7,138 nt of DNA from Candidatus Omnitrophota bacterium (GTDB lineage Bacteria > Omnitrophota > Gorgyraeia > Gygaellales > Profunditerraquicolaceae): assembly GCA_028719265.1 (NCBI GenBank), contig JAQUKF010000061.1:1-7138 (forward strand), written 5' to 3'. Every line of letters starts with the position of its first letter. Positions within the stretch are counted from its first letter, which is position 1. This document shows positions 1 through 5,880 of this stretch, in pieces. A program made the translations under genes and the position numbers. The notes under the pieces were generated by a model. That model was not told where the DNA came from. It saw only the letters and a program-made list of their open reading frames with translations, and ran no database searches.

Positions 1-722
1 GCCCGCTAAAAGACAAGAAGCCGGAGGATGTTGATTTTGTGGTCGTACGCGAGAATTCCGAAGGGTTGTATAAAGGCATGGGGGAGTTCAGGGATAAGGG
101 CAGCAAGGATGAGGTGGCTATCCAGATCTCGTATAACACGCGCAAAGGGGTGGAACGCTGCATCCGATACGCATTTGAATGCGCGCGCAAGCGCAACAAA
201 AAGAAAAAGCTGACGCTTTGCGGCAAGACCAATGTTTTGACCTATGCCTGGGACCTTTGGCAGAGGACCTTCAACGAGTTGGCCAAGGAGTACCCGGATA
301 TCTCGACTGATTATACGCACGTGGACGCCACGACAATGTGGTTCGTGAAGAACCCGGAATGGTTTGACGTGATCGTGACCGACAACTTGTTCGGGGATAT
401 TATAACGGACCTGGGGGCCATGATACAGGGGGGGATGGGGATTGCCGCCGGAGGCAATATCAACCCGCAGGGCGTATCTATGTTTGAGCCGATAGGAGGA
501 AGCGCACCGAAATATACCGGCAAGAACGTGATTAACCCCTTGGCTGCGATTTGCGCAGGCGCTATGATGCTGGAAAACCTGGGCCAGGAAAAGGCCGCGG
601 CGGCGGTGGAGGATGCGGTTATTTGGGTAGCCAGGGAGAAATTGAAGTCGCTGGCTGCCGGTAAAACGGGATATTCCACGTCCCAGATCGGCGACCTGGT
701 GGCTAAAAACCTTAAGGGGTAA
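1..722 (+). CDS. leuB: 3-isopropylmalate dehydrogenase family protein, 5' end outside window
   Basis: C-terminal 239 residues of a beta-decarboxylating dehydrogenase; the first full codon is at base 3 and the stop is TAA at 720-722. The family oxidises and decarboxylates 3-isopropylmalate in leucine synthesis; close relatives act on isocitrate or homoisocitrate. Visible family marks are RENSEGLYKG near the start, the catalytic Lys of CGKTNVL (codon at 225), the metal-binding Asp of VDATTMW (codon 324), and TDNLFGDIITD with two further metal-binding Asp (codons 396 and 408). The adenine-side loop reads GGSAPKYTGK rather than the usual HGSAPDIAGK, so Lys-Tyr stands where NAD-type enzymes carry Asp-Ile. 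The N-terminal substrate loop is missing, so leuB rests on subfamily resemblance and on asd lying next door; an isocitrate or homoisocitrate role is not excluded. asd follows after 5 nt, suggesting one transcript. Confidence 0.85.
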   Translation, partial: PLKDKKPEDVDFVVVRENSEGLYKGMGEFRDKGSKDEVAIQISYNTRKGVERCIRYAFECARKRNKKKKLTLCGKTNVLTYAWDLWQRTFNELAKEYPDISTDYTHVDATTMWFVKNPEWFDVIVTDNLFGDIITDLGAMIQGGMGIAAGGNINPQGVSMFEPIGGSAPKYTGKNVINPLAAICAGAMMLENLGQEKAAAAVEDAVIWVAREKLKSLAAGKTGYSTSQIGDLVAKNLKG

Positions 723-727
723 TTTCG

Positions 728-1753
728 ATGAAAAAGTACAATGTTGCGGTTATCGGCGCAGGAGCGGTCGGGGTAGAAATGCTGCGGGTATTAAAGCAGC
801 GCAGGTTCCCGGTTGGAGAACTGAAGGTTTTCGCGCGTTCCTCCAGGGATATGGATGTGGACGGCGACATTTATCCGGTGGAGGCGGTCTCCGCGGAAGG
901 TTTTCGCGGCATCGACATCGCTTTGTTCGCCGGAACAGAGGGGGAGAAAGGGGCTGCCGTAACTTATGCGCCCGAGGCGGTGAAACGGGGCGCGGTAGTC
1001 ATCGATAACGGCGCGGATTTCCGCATGGACCCGCGCGTTCCGCTGGTTGTGCCGGAGGTAAATGCCGCCGATATCAAAAAACATAAAGGTATTATCGCCA
1101 ACCCCAATTGTTCTACTATCCAGATGGTTGTAGCCCTTAATCCGTTGCATAAGAAATACCGCATCAAAAGGATTATCGTTACTACCCTGCAGGCAGCCAG
1201 CGGCGCCGGCAAGGCCGCCGTGGAGCAGATGAACAACGAAACCGCCAGAATATCTCAGGGAGGGTTCGGCAGCGTGCGGGCTGAAGGCATAACCAGGTTT
1301 ATGGCTCAGCAGCTGGCCTATAATTGTTTTCCTCACATTGGAAGCTTTGCGGATGACGGTTACACAAATGAGGAGTGGAAGCTGGTCAAGGAAACACATA
1401 AGATCATGCACGCTCCGAAAATGAAGATATCGGCTACTACCGTGCGCGTCGCCGTAAGGACCGGCCACTCGGAGTCGGTCTATATCGAGACCGAAAAGGC
1501 GATAGACCCGGAGCGTTCCAGGCAGATACTTGCCAAATCCGCAGGGGTAGTTGTAATGGATGATCCGAAGAATAATCTTTACCCTATGCCCAAGGACGCC
1601 GAAGGCAGGGACGAGGTTTTTGTCGGACGCATACGCCAGGACCCTTTCAATAAAAAAGGGTTGTGGCTGTGGATCGTGGCGGACAACCTGCGCAAGGGGG
1701 CCGCGACCAATGCCGTCCAGATCGCCGAATGCCTAATTTCAAGCTTGAAATAG
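728..1753 (+). CDS. asd: aspartate-semialdehyde dehydrogenase
   Basis: 341 residues, normal family length. It reduces aspartyl phosphate to aspartate semialdehyde with NADPH, the branch point to lysine, threonine, methionine and isoleucine; cytoplasmic. The N-terminal Rossmann domain begins with GAGAVG (residues 10-15). The phosphate-binding Arg is R99 in DFRMD. The nucleophile is C128 in ANPNCSTIQMV. Q155 lies in TLQAASGAG, R240 binds substrate, and H247 in GHSES is the likely general base. The C-terminus has the family signature DNLRKGAATNAVQIAE. The start ATG at 728 follows AAGGGG (714-719) with 8-nt spacing, inside the end of leuB. Compared with the common form, the glycine loop is one residue shorter than GATGAVG, and SSAF before RMD is replaced by GADF. 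All catalytic residues are present, so it should be active. Confidence 0.95.
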   Translation: MKKYNVAVIGAGAVGVEMLRVLKQRRFPVGELKVFARSSRDMDVDGDIYPVEAVSAEGFRGIDIALFAGTEGEKGAAVTYAPEAVKRGAVVIDNGADFRMDPRVPLVVPEVNAADIKKHKGIIANPNCSTIQMVVALNPLHKKYRIKRIIVTTLQAASGAGKAAVEQMNNETARISQGGFGSVRAEGITRFMAQQLAYNCFPHIGSFADDGYTNEEWKLVKETHKIMHAPKMKISATTVRVAVRTGHSESVYIETEKAIDPERSRQILAKSAGVVVMDDPKNNLYPMPKDAEGRDEVFVGRIRQDPFNKKGLWLWIVADNLRKGAATNAVQIAECLISSLK

Positions 1754-2493
1754 AGTATGACGGTTCAGCTTACCATGGCTGGCAGGTGCAAAACAGGACA
1801 AAGGCCGCAGCGAATTACCGGCCCCGGAACACGGTCCAATATGTCCTGGAGAAGGTTTTAAAAAAAGTCCTGCAGGAGAACGTCAAGCTTATTGTCGCGG
1901 GGCGGACTGATTCGGGAGTGCACGCTCTTTCACAGGTAGCAAATTTCAAGAGCGCAAGTGTTATGCCTTTGCGCAGGATGCGCTGGGCATTGAATTGCCT
2001 GCTGCCTGAGGATATCAAGATAACCCGGATCAGTATGGCCGAGCCGGGTTTCAACAGCAGGTTCTGCGCAAAATCCAAGATTTACCGTTATTCGATCCTC
2101 AACCGTAACTATTCTTCGCCGCTTTTGTCCGGCAGGGTTTATTTCACCCACCATCCGCTGGACGTCAGGCTGATGCCCCGGGAGGCCGGGGTCCTGGTAG
2201 GCAGGCATGATTTCAGCTCTTTCCAGGCGGCAGAAACAGGCAGGTACAGGAACCCTGTGCGTACGGTCAAAAGGATAAGAGTTACGAAGGATAAGGATAT
2301 TATTTCTATAGATATAGAGGCTGACAGCTTCCTCTATAATATGGTGAGGAATATAGCCGGAACACTGGTGGAGATAGGCAGGGGAAGGTTTGCCGAAGGA
2401 AGCATGGAAAGGATCCTTAAGGCGCGCAACCGCAGGCTTGCCGGGCCGGCCCTGCCGGCAAAGGGATTATGCCTGCTGAAAGTAAAATATTAA
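1729..2493 (+). CDS. truA: tRNA pseudouridine synthase A (pseudouridine 38-40)
   Basis: 254 residues. It isomerises uridine to pseudouridine at positions 38, 39 and 40 of the tRNA anticodon arm. The start is placed at ATG 1729 because MPNFKLEIEYDGSAYHGW matches the usual TruA N-terminus; an upstream in-frame extension to 1663 would be read from asd sequence. The catalytic Asp is D61 in AGRTDSGVHA. Further family motifs are SKIYRYSI (the Tyr stacks on the target base), GRHDFSSF, SFLYNMVRNIAGTLVEIGRG, and a C-terminal AGPALPAKGLCL. About 8-10 extra residues (around 23-34) lie between the GWQ motif and the TVQ helix relative to common forms. The first 25 nt overlap the end of asd, and no Shine-Dalgarno sequence is visible, so translation is probably coupled to asd termination. 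Confidence 0.93.
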   Translation: MPNFKLEIEYDGSAYHGWQVQNRTKAAANYRPRNTVQYVLEKVLKKVLQENVKLIVAGRTDSGVHALSQVANFKSASVMPLRRMRWALNCLLPEDIKITRISMAEPGFNSRFCAKSKIYRYSILNRNYSSPLLSGRVYFTHHPLDVRLMPREAGVLVGRHDFSSFQAAETGRYRNPVRTVKRIRVTKDKDIISIDIEADSFLYNMVRNIAGTLVEIGRGRFAEGSMERILKARNRRLAGPALPAKGLCLLKVKY

Positions 2494-2504
2494 AAAAAAT
2501 CTAT

Positions 2505-2532
2505 TTGACTTTATTTATTATTTTGGTATAAT
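2505..2532 (+). promoter_or_regulatory. sigma70-type extended -10 promoter for rplM-rpsI
   Basis: TTGACT at 2505-2510, a 16-nt spacer, then TATAAT at 2527-2532, a perfect -10 hexamer preceded by TG one base upstream (TGGTATAAT, extended -10). It sits in the AT-rich 48-nt gap between truA and rplM. The expected transcription start is about 2538-2541, immediately before the rplM ATG at 2542. Sequence match only; the start site has not been mapped. Confidence 0.85.
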
Positions 2533-2541
2533 TTATTTTCT

Positions 2542-2973
2542 ATGAAAAAGACCTATACAGCAAAGCCAAAAGATATCAACAGGAAGTGGTATATAATTGA
2601 CGCTAAAGACAAGATCCTTGGAAGACTGGCGGTCAAGGCCGCTACTATCCTGAGGGGAAAACATAAACCGATTTTTACGCCGCACCTTGACACCGGGGAC
2701 GGCGTGATCGTGATAAATGCCGCCAAGATCAAGGTTACCGGACGGAAAATGAAACAGAAGGTTTATAGCAGGTATTCCGGTTATCCCGGAGGACAGAGAG
2801 AGGTGACCTTGGAGACCCTTTTAGCCAAGAGACCGGTTACGGTAATACGCCTGGCCGTCAAGAGGATGCTTCCTATAGGGCCTTTAGGCAGAGATCTGAT
2901 AAAGAAGCTGAGGGTTTACGCGGACGATAAGCATAAAATGACGGGGGTAAAACCGACCGTCCTGGAGGTTTGA
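2542..2973 (+). CDS. rplM: 50S ribosomal protein L13
   Basis: 143 residues, against 142 in E. coli, and alignable end to end. L13 is an early-assembling protein of the large ribosomal subunit. Recognisable stretches are TYTAKPKDINRKWYIIDA at the N-terminus, ILGRLA, LRGKHKPIFTPHLDTGD, KVTGRK, and the C-terminal RMLPIGPLGRDLIKKLRVYA. The ATG at 2542 is fixed by the conserved N-terminus; the next in-frame ATG is near residue 73. No Shine-Dalgarno sequence precedes it: the ten bases before the ATG are T-rich, and the -10 box ends only 9 nt upstream. It is therefore predicted to be translated from a leaderless or nearly leaderless mRNA. In E. coli this operon is autoregulated through its mRNA leader, which would have no room to form here. 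rpsI follows in the same unit. Confidence 0.97.
   Translation: MKKTYTAKPKDINRKWYIIDAKDKILGRLAVKAATILRGKHKPIFTPHLDTGDGVIVINAAKIKVTGRKMKQKVYSRYSGYPGGQREVTLETLLAKRPVTVIRLAVKRMLPIGPLGRDLIKKLRVYADDKHKMTGVKPTVLEV
2964..2968 (+). promoter_or_regulatory. ribosome binding site deciding the rpsI start
   Basis: GGAGG at 2964-2968, inside the last codons of rplM, lies 10 nt before ATG 2979. An in-frame TTG at 2970 overlaps the rplM stop but would have only 1 nt of spacing, so ATG 2979 is preferred. Confidence 0.75.
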
Positions 2974-2978
2974 AGGTA

Positions 2979-3374
2979 ATGACCGAATCTACTAAATATA
3001 TAGCATTAGGCAGGCGCAAGGAATCGACAGCCAGGGTGCGCATGGAGCCCGGCACCGGCAAGATCACGATCAACGGACGGCCATTCGAGAAATATTTTCT
3101 GCGTGAAACCGACAGGATCATAGCCAAACAGCCTTTGGCGCTTACGGAGAGTTCTTCTAAATTTAACATTGCCGCCCGGCTTAGCGGCGGCGGGTTGACC
3201 GGACAGGCAGGGGCTTTGCGCCTGGGTATTGCCAGGGCGCTTTTGATCGCGGATTCCAATTTCAAGGATATCTTCCGCAAGAACGGATATTTGACGCGGG
3301 ACCCGCGCATGAAGGAGCGCAAGAAATACGGATTGAAAGGGGCGCGTAAACGCTTCCAGTGGACCAAGAGGTAA
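2979..3374 (+). CDS. rpsI: 30S ribosomal protein S9
   Basis: 131 residues from ATG 2979, against 130 in E. coli S9. It is a small-subunit protein whose C-terminal tail reaches the P-site tRNA. Family marks are ALGRRKESTARV near the N-terminus, PGTGKITINGRPFEKYF, the glycine-rich LSGGGLTGQAGALRLGIARAL, and LTRDPRMKERKKYGLKGARKRFQWTKR, which ends in the conserved Lys-Arg. The gene starts 5 nt after the rplM stop and is followed by a strong terminator, so rplM-rpsI is a compact two-gene unit, the usual pairing in bacteria. A TTG start at 2970, adding three residues, is possible but poorly placed for ribosome binding. Confidence 0.97.
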   Translation: MTESTKYIALGRRKESTARVRMEPGTGKITINGRPFEKYFLRETDRIIAKQPLALTESSSKFNIAARLSGGGLTGQAGALRLGIARALLIADSNFKDIFRKNGYLTRDPRMKERKKYGLKGARKRFQWTKR

Positions 3375-3414
3375 AGCCGGTAATATAGCATTAAGGTGCA
3401 GGAAATGTTAAATC

Positions 3415-3450
3415 AAGGATCCCGTTTATGAAGCGGGATCCTTTTTTATT
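3415..3450 (+). terminator. intrinsic terminator of rplM-rpsI
   Basis: A perfect 10-bp stem, AAGGATCCCG (3415-3424) with CGGGATCCTT (3434-3443), can be extended into the loop by three weaker pairs. The downstream arm runs straight into a T tract (3442-3447, then ATT). It lies 40 nt after the rpsI stop. On the other strand the T tract is poor, so it acts mainly on + strand transcription. Confidence 0.93.
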
Positions 3451-3477
3451 GCATAAAATGTCCGGGGTTTTGCGGCA

Positions 3478-3515
3478 GGGGCGGCCAACGGGAAACGCGG
3501 CTGCGCCCCCGTTGG
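3478..3515 (+). other. GC-rich intergenic segment with two alternative hairpins
   Basis: Fold A pairs CCAACGGG (3485-3492) perfectly with CCCGTTGG (3508-3515), with an inner GCG/CGC stem (3497-3499 with 3504-3506). Fold B pairs GGGGCGGCC (3478-3486) with GGC (3499-3501) and CGCCCC (3504-3509), leaving a 2-nt bulge. The folds share bases and exclude each other. No T tract follows. The segment lies between the rpsI terminator and the predicted argC promoter, so whether it is transcribed is unclear. I recognise no RNA family. Confidence 0.5.
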
Positions 3516-3546
3516 GAGCATCCTTTCTTCCCGACGAGAAAAATCC

Positions 3547-3575
3547 TTGACGGGAGATGAAATTTATTCTATTAT
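3547..3575 (+). promoter_or_regulatory. sigma70-type promoter for the arg operon
   Basis: TTGACG (3547-3552), a 17-nt spacer, then TATTAT (3570-3575). The expected start near 3582 gives an argC leader of about 50 nt. A second weaker -10-like box, TATACT, is at 3584-3589. An imperfect inverted repeat, TCTTCCCG (3526-3533) and CGGGAGA (3551-3557), overlaps the -35 box and could be an operator. No typical ArgR box is visible. Confidence 0.7.
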
Positions 3576-3594
3576 GGCTTCATTATACTTTATC

Positions 3595-3614
3595 GGTTTA
3601 TCGATAGATAAGCT
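3595..3614 (+). other. small hairpin in the argC leader
   Basis: The core stem is TTATC (3598-3602) with GATAA (3607-3611) around a GATA loop, extendable to 3595-3614 with wobble pairs. An earlier TTATC (3590-3594) could pair with the same GATAA. The hairpin ends 3 nt before the GGAGG ribosome binding site, so it could influence argC translation. This is inference from base pairing alone, and the core is AU-rich and weak. Confidence 0.35.
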
Positions 3615-3617
3615 TAC

Positions 3618-3622
3618 GGAGG
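3618..3622 (+). promoter_or_regulatory. ribosome binding site for argC
   Basis: GGAGG lies 9 nt before ATG 3632 and 12 nt before the adjacent in-frame ATG 3635. The spacing favours the first ATG, and the difference is a single extra Met. Confidence 0.75.
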
Positions 3623-3631
3623 ATAAGGGGT

Positions 3632-4669
3632 ATGATGGTCATTAATGTCGGCATAATCGGCGCAACCGGACATACAGGAGAAGTGCTTATCGAGTTGCTG
3701 CTTAATCATCCGAATGTCAGGATCAGCGGGCTTTTTAACTCCGGCAGAGGAGGAGGGGGCCCTCAAATAATCTCCGATGTCTTCCCGAAATTCAAGAACC
3801 GCCTGGACATCTCCTGCACAAAGCCCGACTGGGCCAAGATAAAGAAGGATTGCGACCTGGTTTTTCTTGCCCTTCCGCATACCGTATCCATGAATTTTGT
3901 CCCCAGGCTTCTAAGCTTGGGTAAGAAGGTGATAGATTTAAGCGCCGACTACAGGTTCGCAAACCCCTCGGTATATGAAAAATATTATAAAGTCACCCAT
4001 AAAGATAAAGCTAATTTGAAACAGGCGGTTTACGGACTGCCGGAGCTTTACCGGGCGAAGATCAAGACTGCCAGGCTCCTGGCTAATCCCGGCTGTTACC
4101 CTACTTCAGCCATCCTGGCATTGGCTCCTTTGCTTGCGGTTGAATTGGCGGATAAGGATTCCATAGTTATCGATGCCAAATCCGGAGTAAGCGGCGCAGG
4201 GAAAAAAGTGGAAAAAGAATTCCTTTTTTCAGAAATACAGGGCGATTTCAGGGCGTATAAGGTCAACGCGCACCAGCACGCCCCGGAAATAAACCAGGTG
4301 CTTTCGAAGTTTTCCGGAAAAAAACTGGATGTGGTTTTTGTGCCGCACCTGCTCCCGATCGAAAGAGGGATACTTTCGACCGTTTATCTCAAGAAGAAAC
4401 CGGGCGCAAGGCTGATGGCAAAGAATATTACGGAGCTCTTCAGGAAGTTCTATAAGAAAGAGCCTTTCGTGCGCATTAAGGCCGATGGGTCTTTCCCAAG
4501 GATAAGAGATGTGGCAAAAACAAATTTCTGCGATATCGGGGTCAAAGATTTCGGCAGAACGATCATCGTGATCAGCGCTATAGACAATTTGCTGAAAGGC
4601 GCCTCGGCCCAGGCGGTACAGAACATGAATATTATGTATGGGCTGCCGGAGAAAACCGGGTTATTATAA
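3632..4669 (+). CDS. argC: N-acetyl-gamma-glutamyl-phosphate reductase
   Basis: 345 residues, normal length. It reduces N-acetylglutamyl phosphate to N-acetylglutamate semialdehyde with NADPH, the third step of arginine synthesis; cytoplasmic. The N-terminal NADP domain starts GIIGATGHTG (residues 7-16). LALPHTVS and VIDLSADYRF follow. The nucleophilic Cys is C155 in LLANPGCYPTSAIL. KSGVSGAGK is at 183-191, and the catalytic His is probably H214 in NAHQHAPEI, where many relatives have HRH. The C-terminus reads DNLLKGASAQAVQNMNIMYGL. The loop after the first beta-alpha unit is unusual, with four Gly in a row (residues 40-43) where relatives usually have a Tyr/Ala-Gly segment. It opens the arg operon behind its own promoter, and argJ follows after 65 nt. 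Confidence 0.96.
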   Translation: MMVINVGIIGATGHTGEVLIELLLNHPNVRISGLFNSGRGGGGPQIISDVFPKFKNRLDISCTKPDWAKIKKDCDLVFLALPHTVSMNFVPRLLSLGKKVIDLSADYRFANPSVYEKYYKVTHKDKANLKQAVYGLPELYRAKIKTARLLANPGCYPTSAILALAPLLAVELADKDSIVIDAKSGVSGAGKKVEKEFLFSEIQGDFRAYKVNAHQHAPEINQVLSKFSGKKLDVVFVPHLLPIERGILSTVYLKKKPGARLMAKNITELFRKFYKKEPFVRIKADGSFPRIRDVAKTNFCDIGVKDFGRTIIVISAIDNLLKGASAQAVQNMNIMYGLPEKTGLL

Positions 4670-4672
4670 GCT

Positions 4673-4712
4673 CCCGCGTCCTTTTAGTTATCTGTTCATG
4701 AAGGGTGCCGGG
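4673..4712 (+). other. argC-argJ intercistronic hairpin
   Basis: CCCGCGTCCTT (4673-4683) can pair with AAGGGTGCCGGG (4701-4712): eleven pairs including two G-T wobbles, one bulged C (4708) and a 17-nt loop. It begins 3 nt after the argC stop, and no T tract follows, so it does not look like a terminator. It could shape mRNA stability or the relative expression of argC and argJ; the role is inference. Confidence 0.5.
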
Positions 4713-4734
4713 TTAAAAATGAGGAAAACAAGAA

Positions 4735-5871
4735 GTGAAAATATCTTTAAAGGCGATTCCGCCGTCAGGTTTTAGCGGTAATGGCATTGCCTGTGGATTA
4801 AAGAGGTCCGGGGATGCGGATTTGGCCCTGTTGTATTCCGATGCCCCGGCGATTGCCAGGGCGAAGTTCACTACCGGCAGTATCATCGCGGCCCCGTTGA
4901 CAGTTTCCAAAAAACACCTGAAGCTTTCAAAAACGTTCCGGGCGTTACTGGTAAACAGCGGAAATGCGAATTGCTTTACCGGTAAGGCCGGAATAAGGGA
5001 CGCGGAAGAATCCGCCCGCTGCCTTGGCTGGCAGTTAAGCATCCCGGCAAGCAGCGTGCTGGTAAATTCAACCGGGATAATAGGGAAGAGGCTGGACATA
5101 GCCAAGATCAAAAAAGGGATCCCCGGATTGGTTTCCGGATTATCCGGCTCCGGCATACATAAGGCGGCAAAGGCAATGATGACCACCGATACCTTTGCCA
5201 AGGAGATCAGCGTAAGTTTAAAAATAGGAGGCAAGACTGTTAACTTGTGCGCTGTCGCGAAGGGCGCCGGAATGATCGCGCCGAATATGGCGACAATGCT
5301 TTGTTTTATCTTGACCGACGCAAATATCTGCGGGCAGGCGCTGGAGAAGGCCTTAGCCGAGGCGGTAGAGATTTCCTTCAACTGTATTTCCGTGGACGGG
5401 TGCATGAGCACAAACGATACGGTGCTGGTACTGGCTAACGGCCGTGCCGGCAATAAGATTATCGCCTCCGGCAAAGCCCTTGGGGATTTTTCGAAAGCCC
5501 TGAAGCTGGTTTGCCTGGAGTTGTCAAAGATGATAGTTATGGACGCAGAGGGGGCCACTAAATTCATCCGGATCGATGTCTGCCGGGCGAAGAACTTCTG
5601 TGAGGCAAGAAGGGCGGCTTTAAATATTGCCAACTCCGCACTGTTTAAGACGGCGGTTTTCGGGGAAAACCCGAATTTCGGCAGGGTGGTCGCGGCCGTG
5701 GGCGCAAGCGGGTTAGGCGTCAGGGAAGATCAATTAAAAATACACCTGGGTTCTTTAAAGGGCAGGCAGGTAAGATTAAAAGTCAGCTTGTCAGGCGGGG
5801 ATGCCTGCGCAACCGTTTATACATCCGATCTTACCCCGGGGTATATCAAGATAAACGCAGAGTATAACTAG
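4735..5871 (+). CDS. argJ: glutamate N-acetyltransferase / amino-acid acetyltransferase
   Basis: 378 residues, Ntn-type self-cleaving enzyme. It moves the acetyl group from N-acetylornithine to glutamate, releasing ornithine; bifunctional members also use acetyl-CoA. The cleavage motif KGAGMIAPNMATML places the nucleophile at T187, so the alpha chain would be about residues 1-186 and the beta chain 187-378. Other marks are GIACGLK near the start, LVNSGNANCFTG (72-83), the oxyanion-hole STGIIG (T113-G114), MTTDT (149-153), SVDGCMSTNDTV, GENPNFGRV, and the C-terminal YTSDLTPGYIKINAEYN. Translation starts at GTG 4735, with GAGG (4721-4724) 10 nt upstream; ATG 4719 is out of frame. Sequence alone cannot tell mono- from bifunctional forms, although no argA-like gene is visible in the window. 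argB follows after 9 nt. Confidence 0.95.
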   Translation: MKISLKAIPPSGFSGNGIACGLKRSGDADLALLYSDAPAIARAKFTTGSIIAAPLTVSKKHLKLSKTFRALLVNSGNANCFTGKAGIRDAEESARCLGWQLSIPASSVLVNSTGIIGKRLDIAKIKKGIPGLVSGLSGSGIHKAAKAMMTTDTFAKEISVSLKIGGKTVNLCAVAKGAGMIAPNMATMLCFILTDANICGQALEKALAEAVEISFNCISVDGCMSTNDTVLVLANGRAGNKIIASGKALGDFSKALKLVCLELSKMIVMDAEGATKFIRIDVCRAKNFCEARRAALNIANSALFKTAVFGENPNFGRVVAAVGASGLGVREDQLKIHLGSLKGRQVRLKVSLSGGDACATVYTSDLTPGYIKINAEYN

Positions 5872-5880
5872 GAAGGAAAA

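Noticed and set aside
791..1468. 225-codon open frame on the - strand opposite asd
   Set aside because: Shadow of the asd codon pattern, with no family resemblance and no promoter.
1663..1728. Upstream in-frame extension of truA
   Set aside because: The extra residues are asd sequence read in another frame and match no TruA N-terminus; ATG 1729 gives the conserved start.
2438..2461. Inverted repeat TTGCCGG/CCGGCAA near the end of truA, considered as a terminator
   Set aside because: It encodes the conserved TruA C-terminal AGPALPAKG segment and no T tract follows.
3405..3431. Eight-codon open frame overlapping the rpsI terminator, considered as an arg leader peptide
   Set aside because: It has only one Arg codon, lies upstream of the predicted argC promoter, and overlaps a terminator that clearly serves rpsI.
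3485..3516. Resemblance to the central part of a cobalamin riboswitch (GGGAAACGCGG then CCCCCG)
   Set aside because: The other conserved boxes are missing, the spacing is wrong, and an arginine operon is not an expected target.
3478..3631. ArgR box search upstream of argC
   Set aside because: No pair of TGAAT/ATTCA-like half sites is present.
4713..5633. 306-codon open frame on the - strand opposite argJ
   Set aside because: It is wholly antisense to a clear argJ, has no recognisable domain or ribosome site, and its low-complexity Ala/Ser/Ile/Leu-rich composition mirrors the sense codons.
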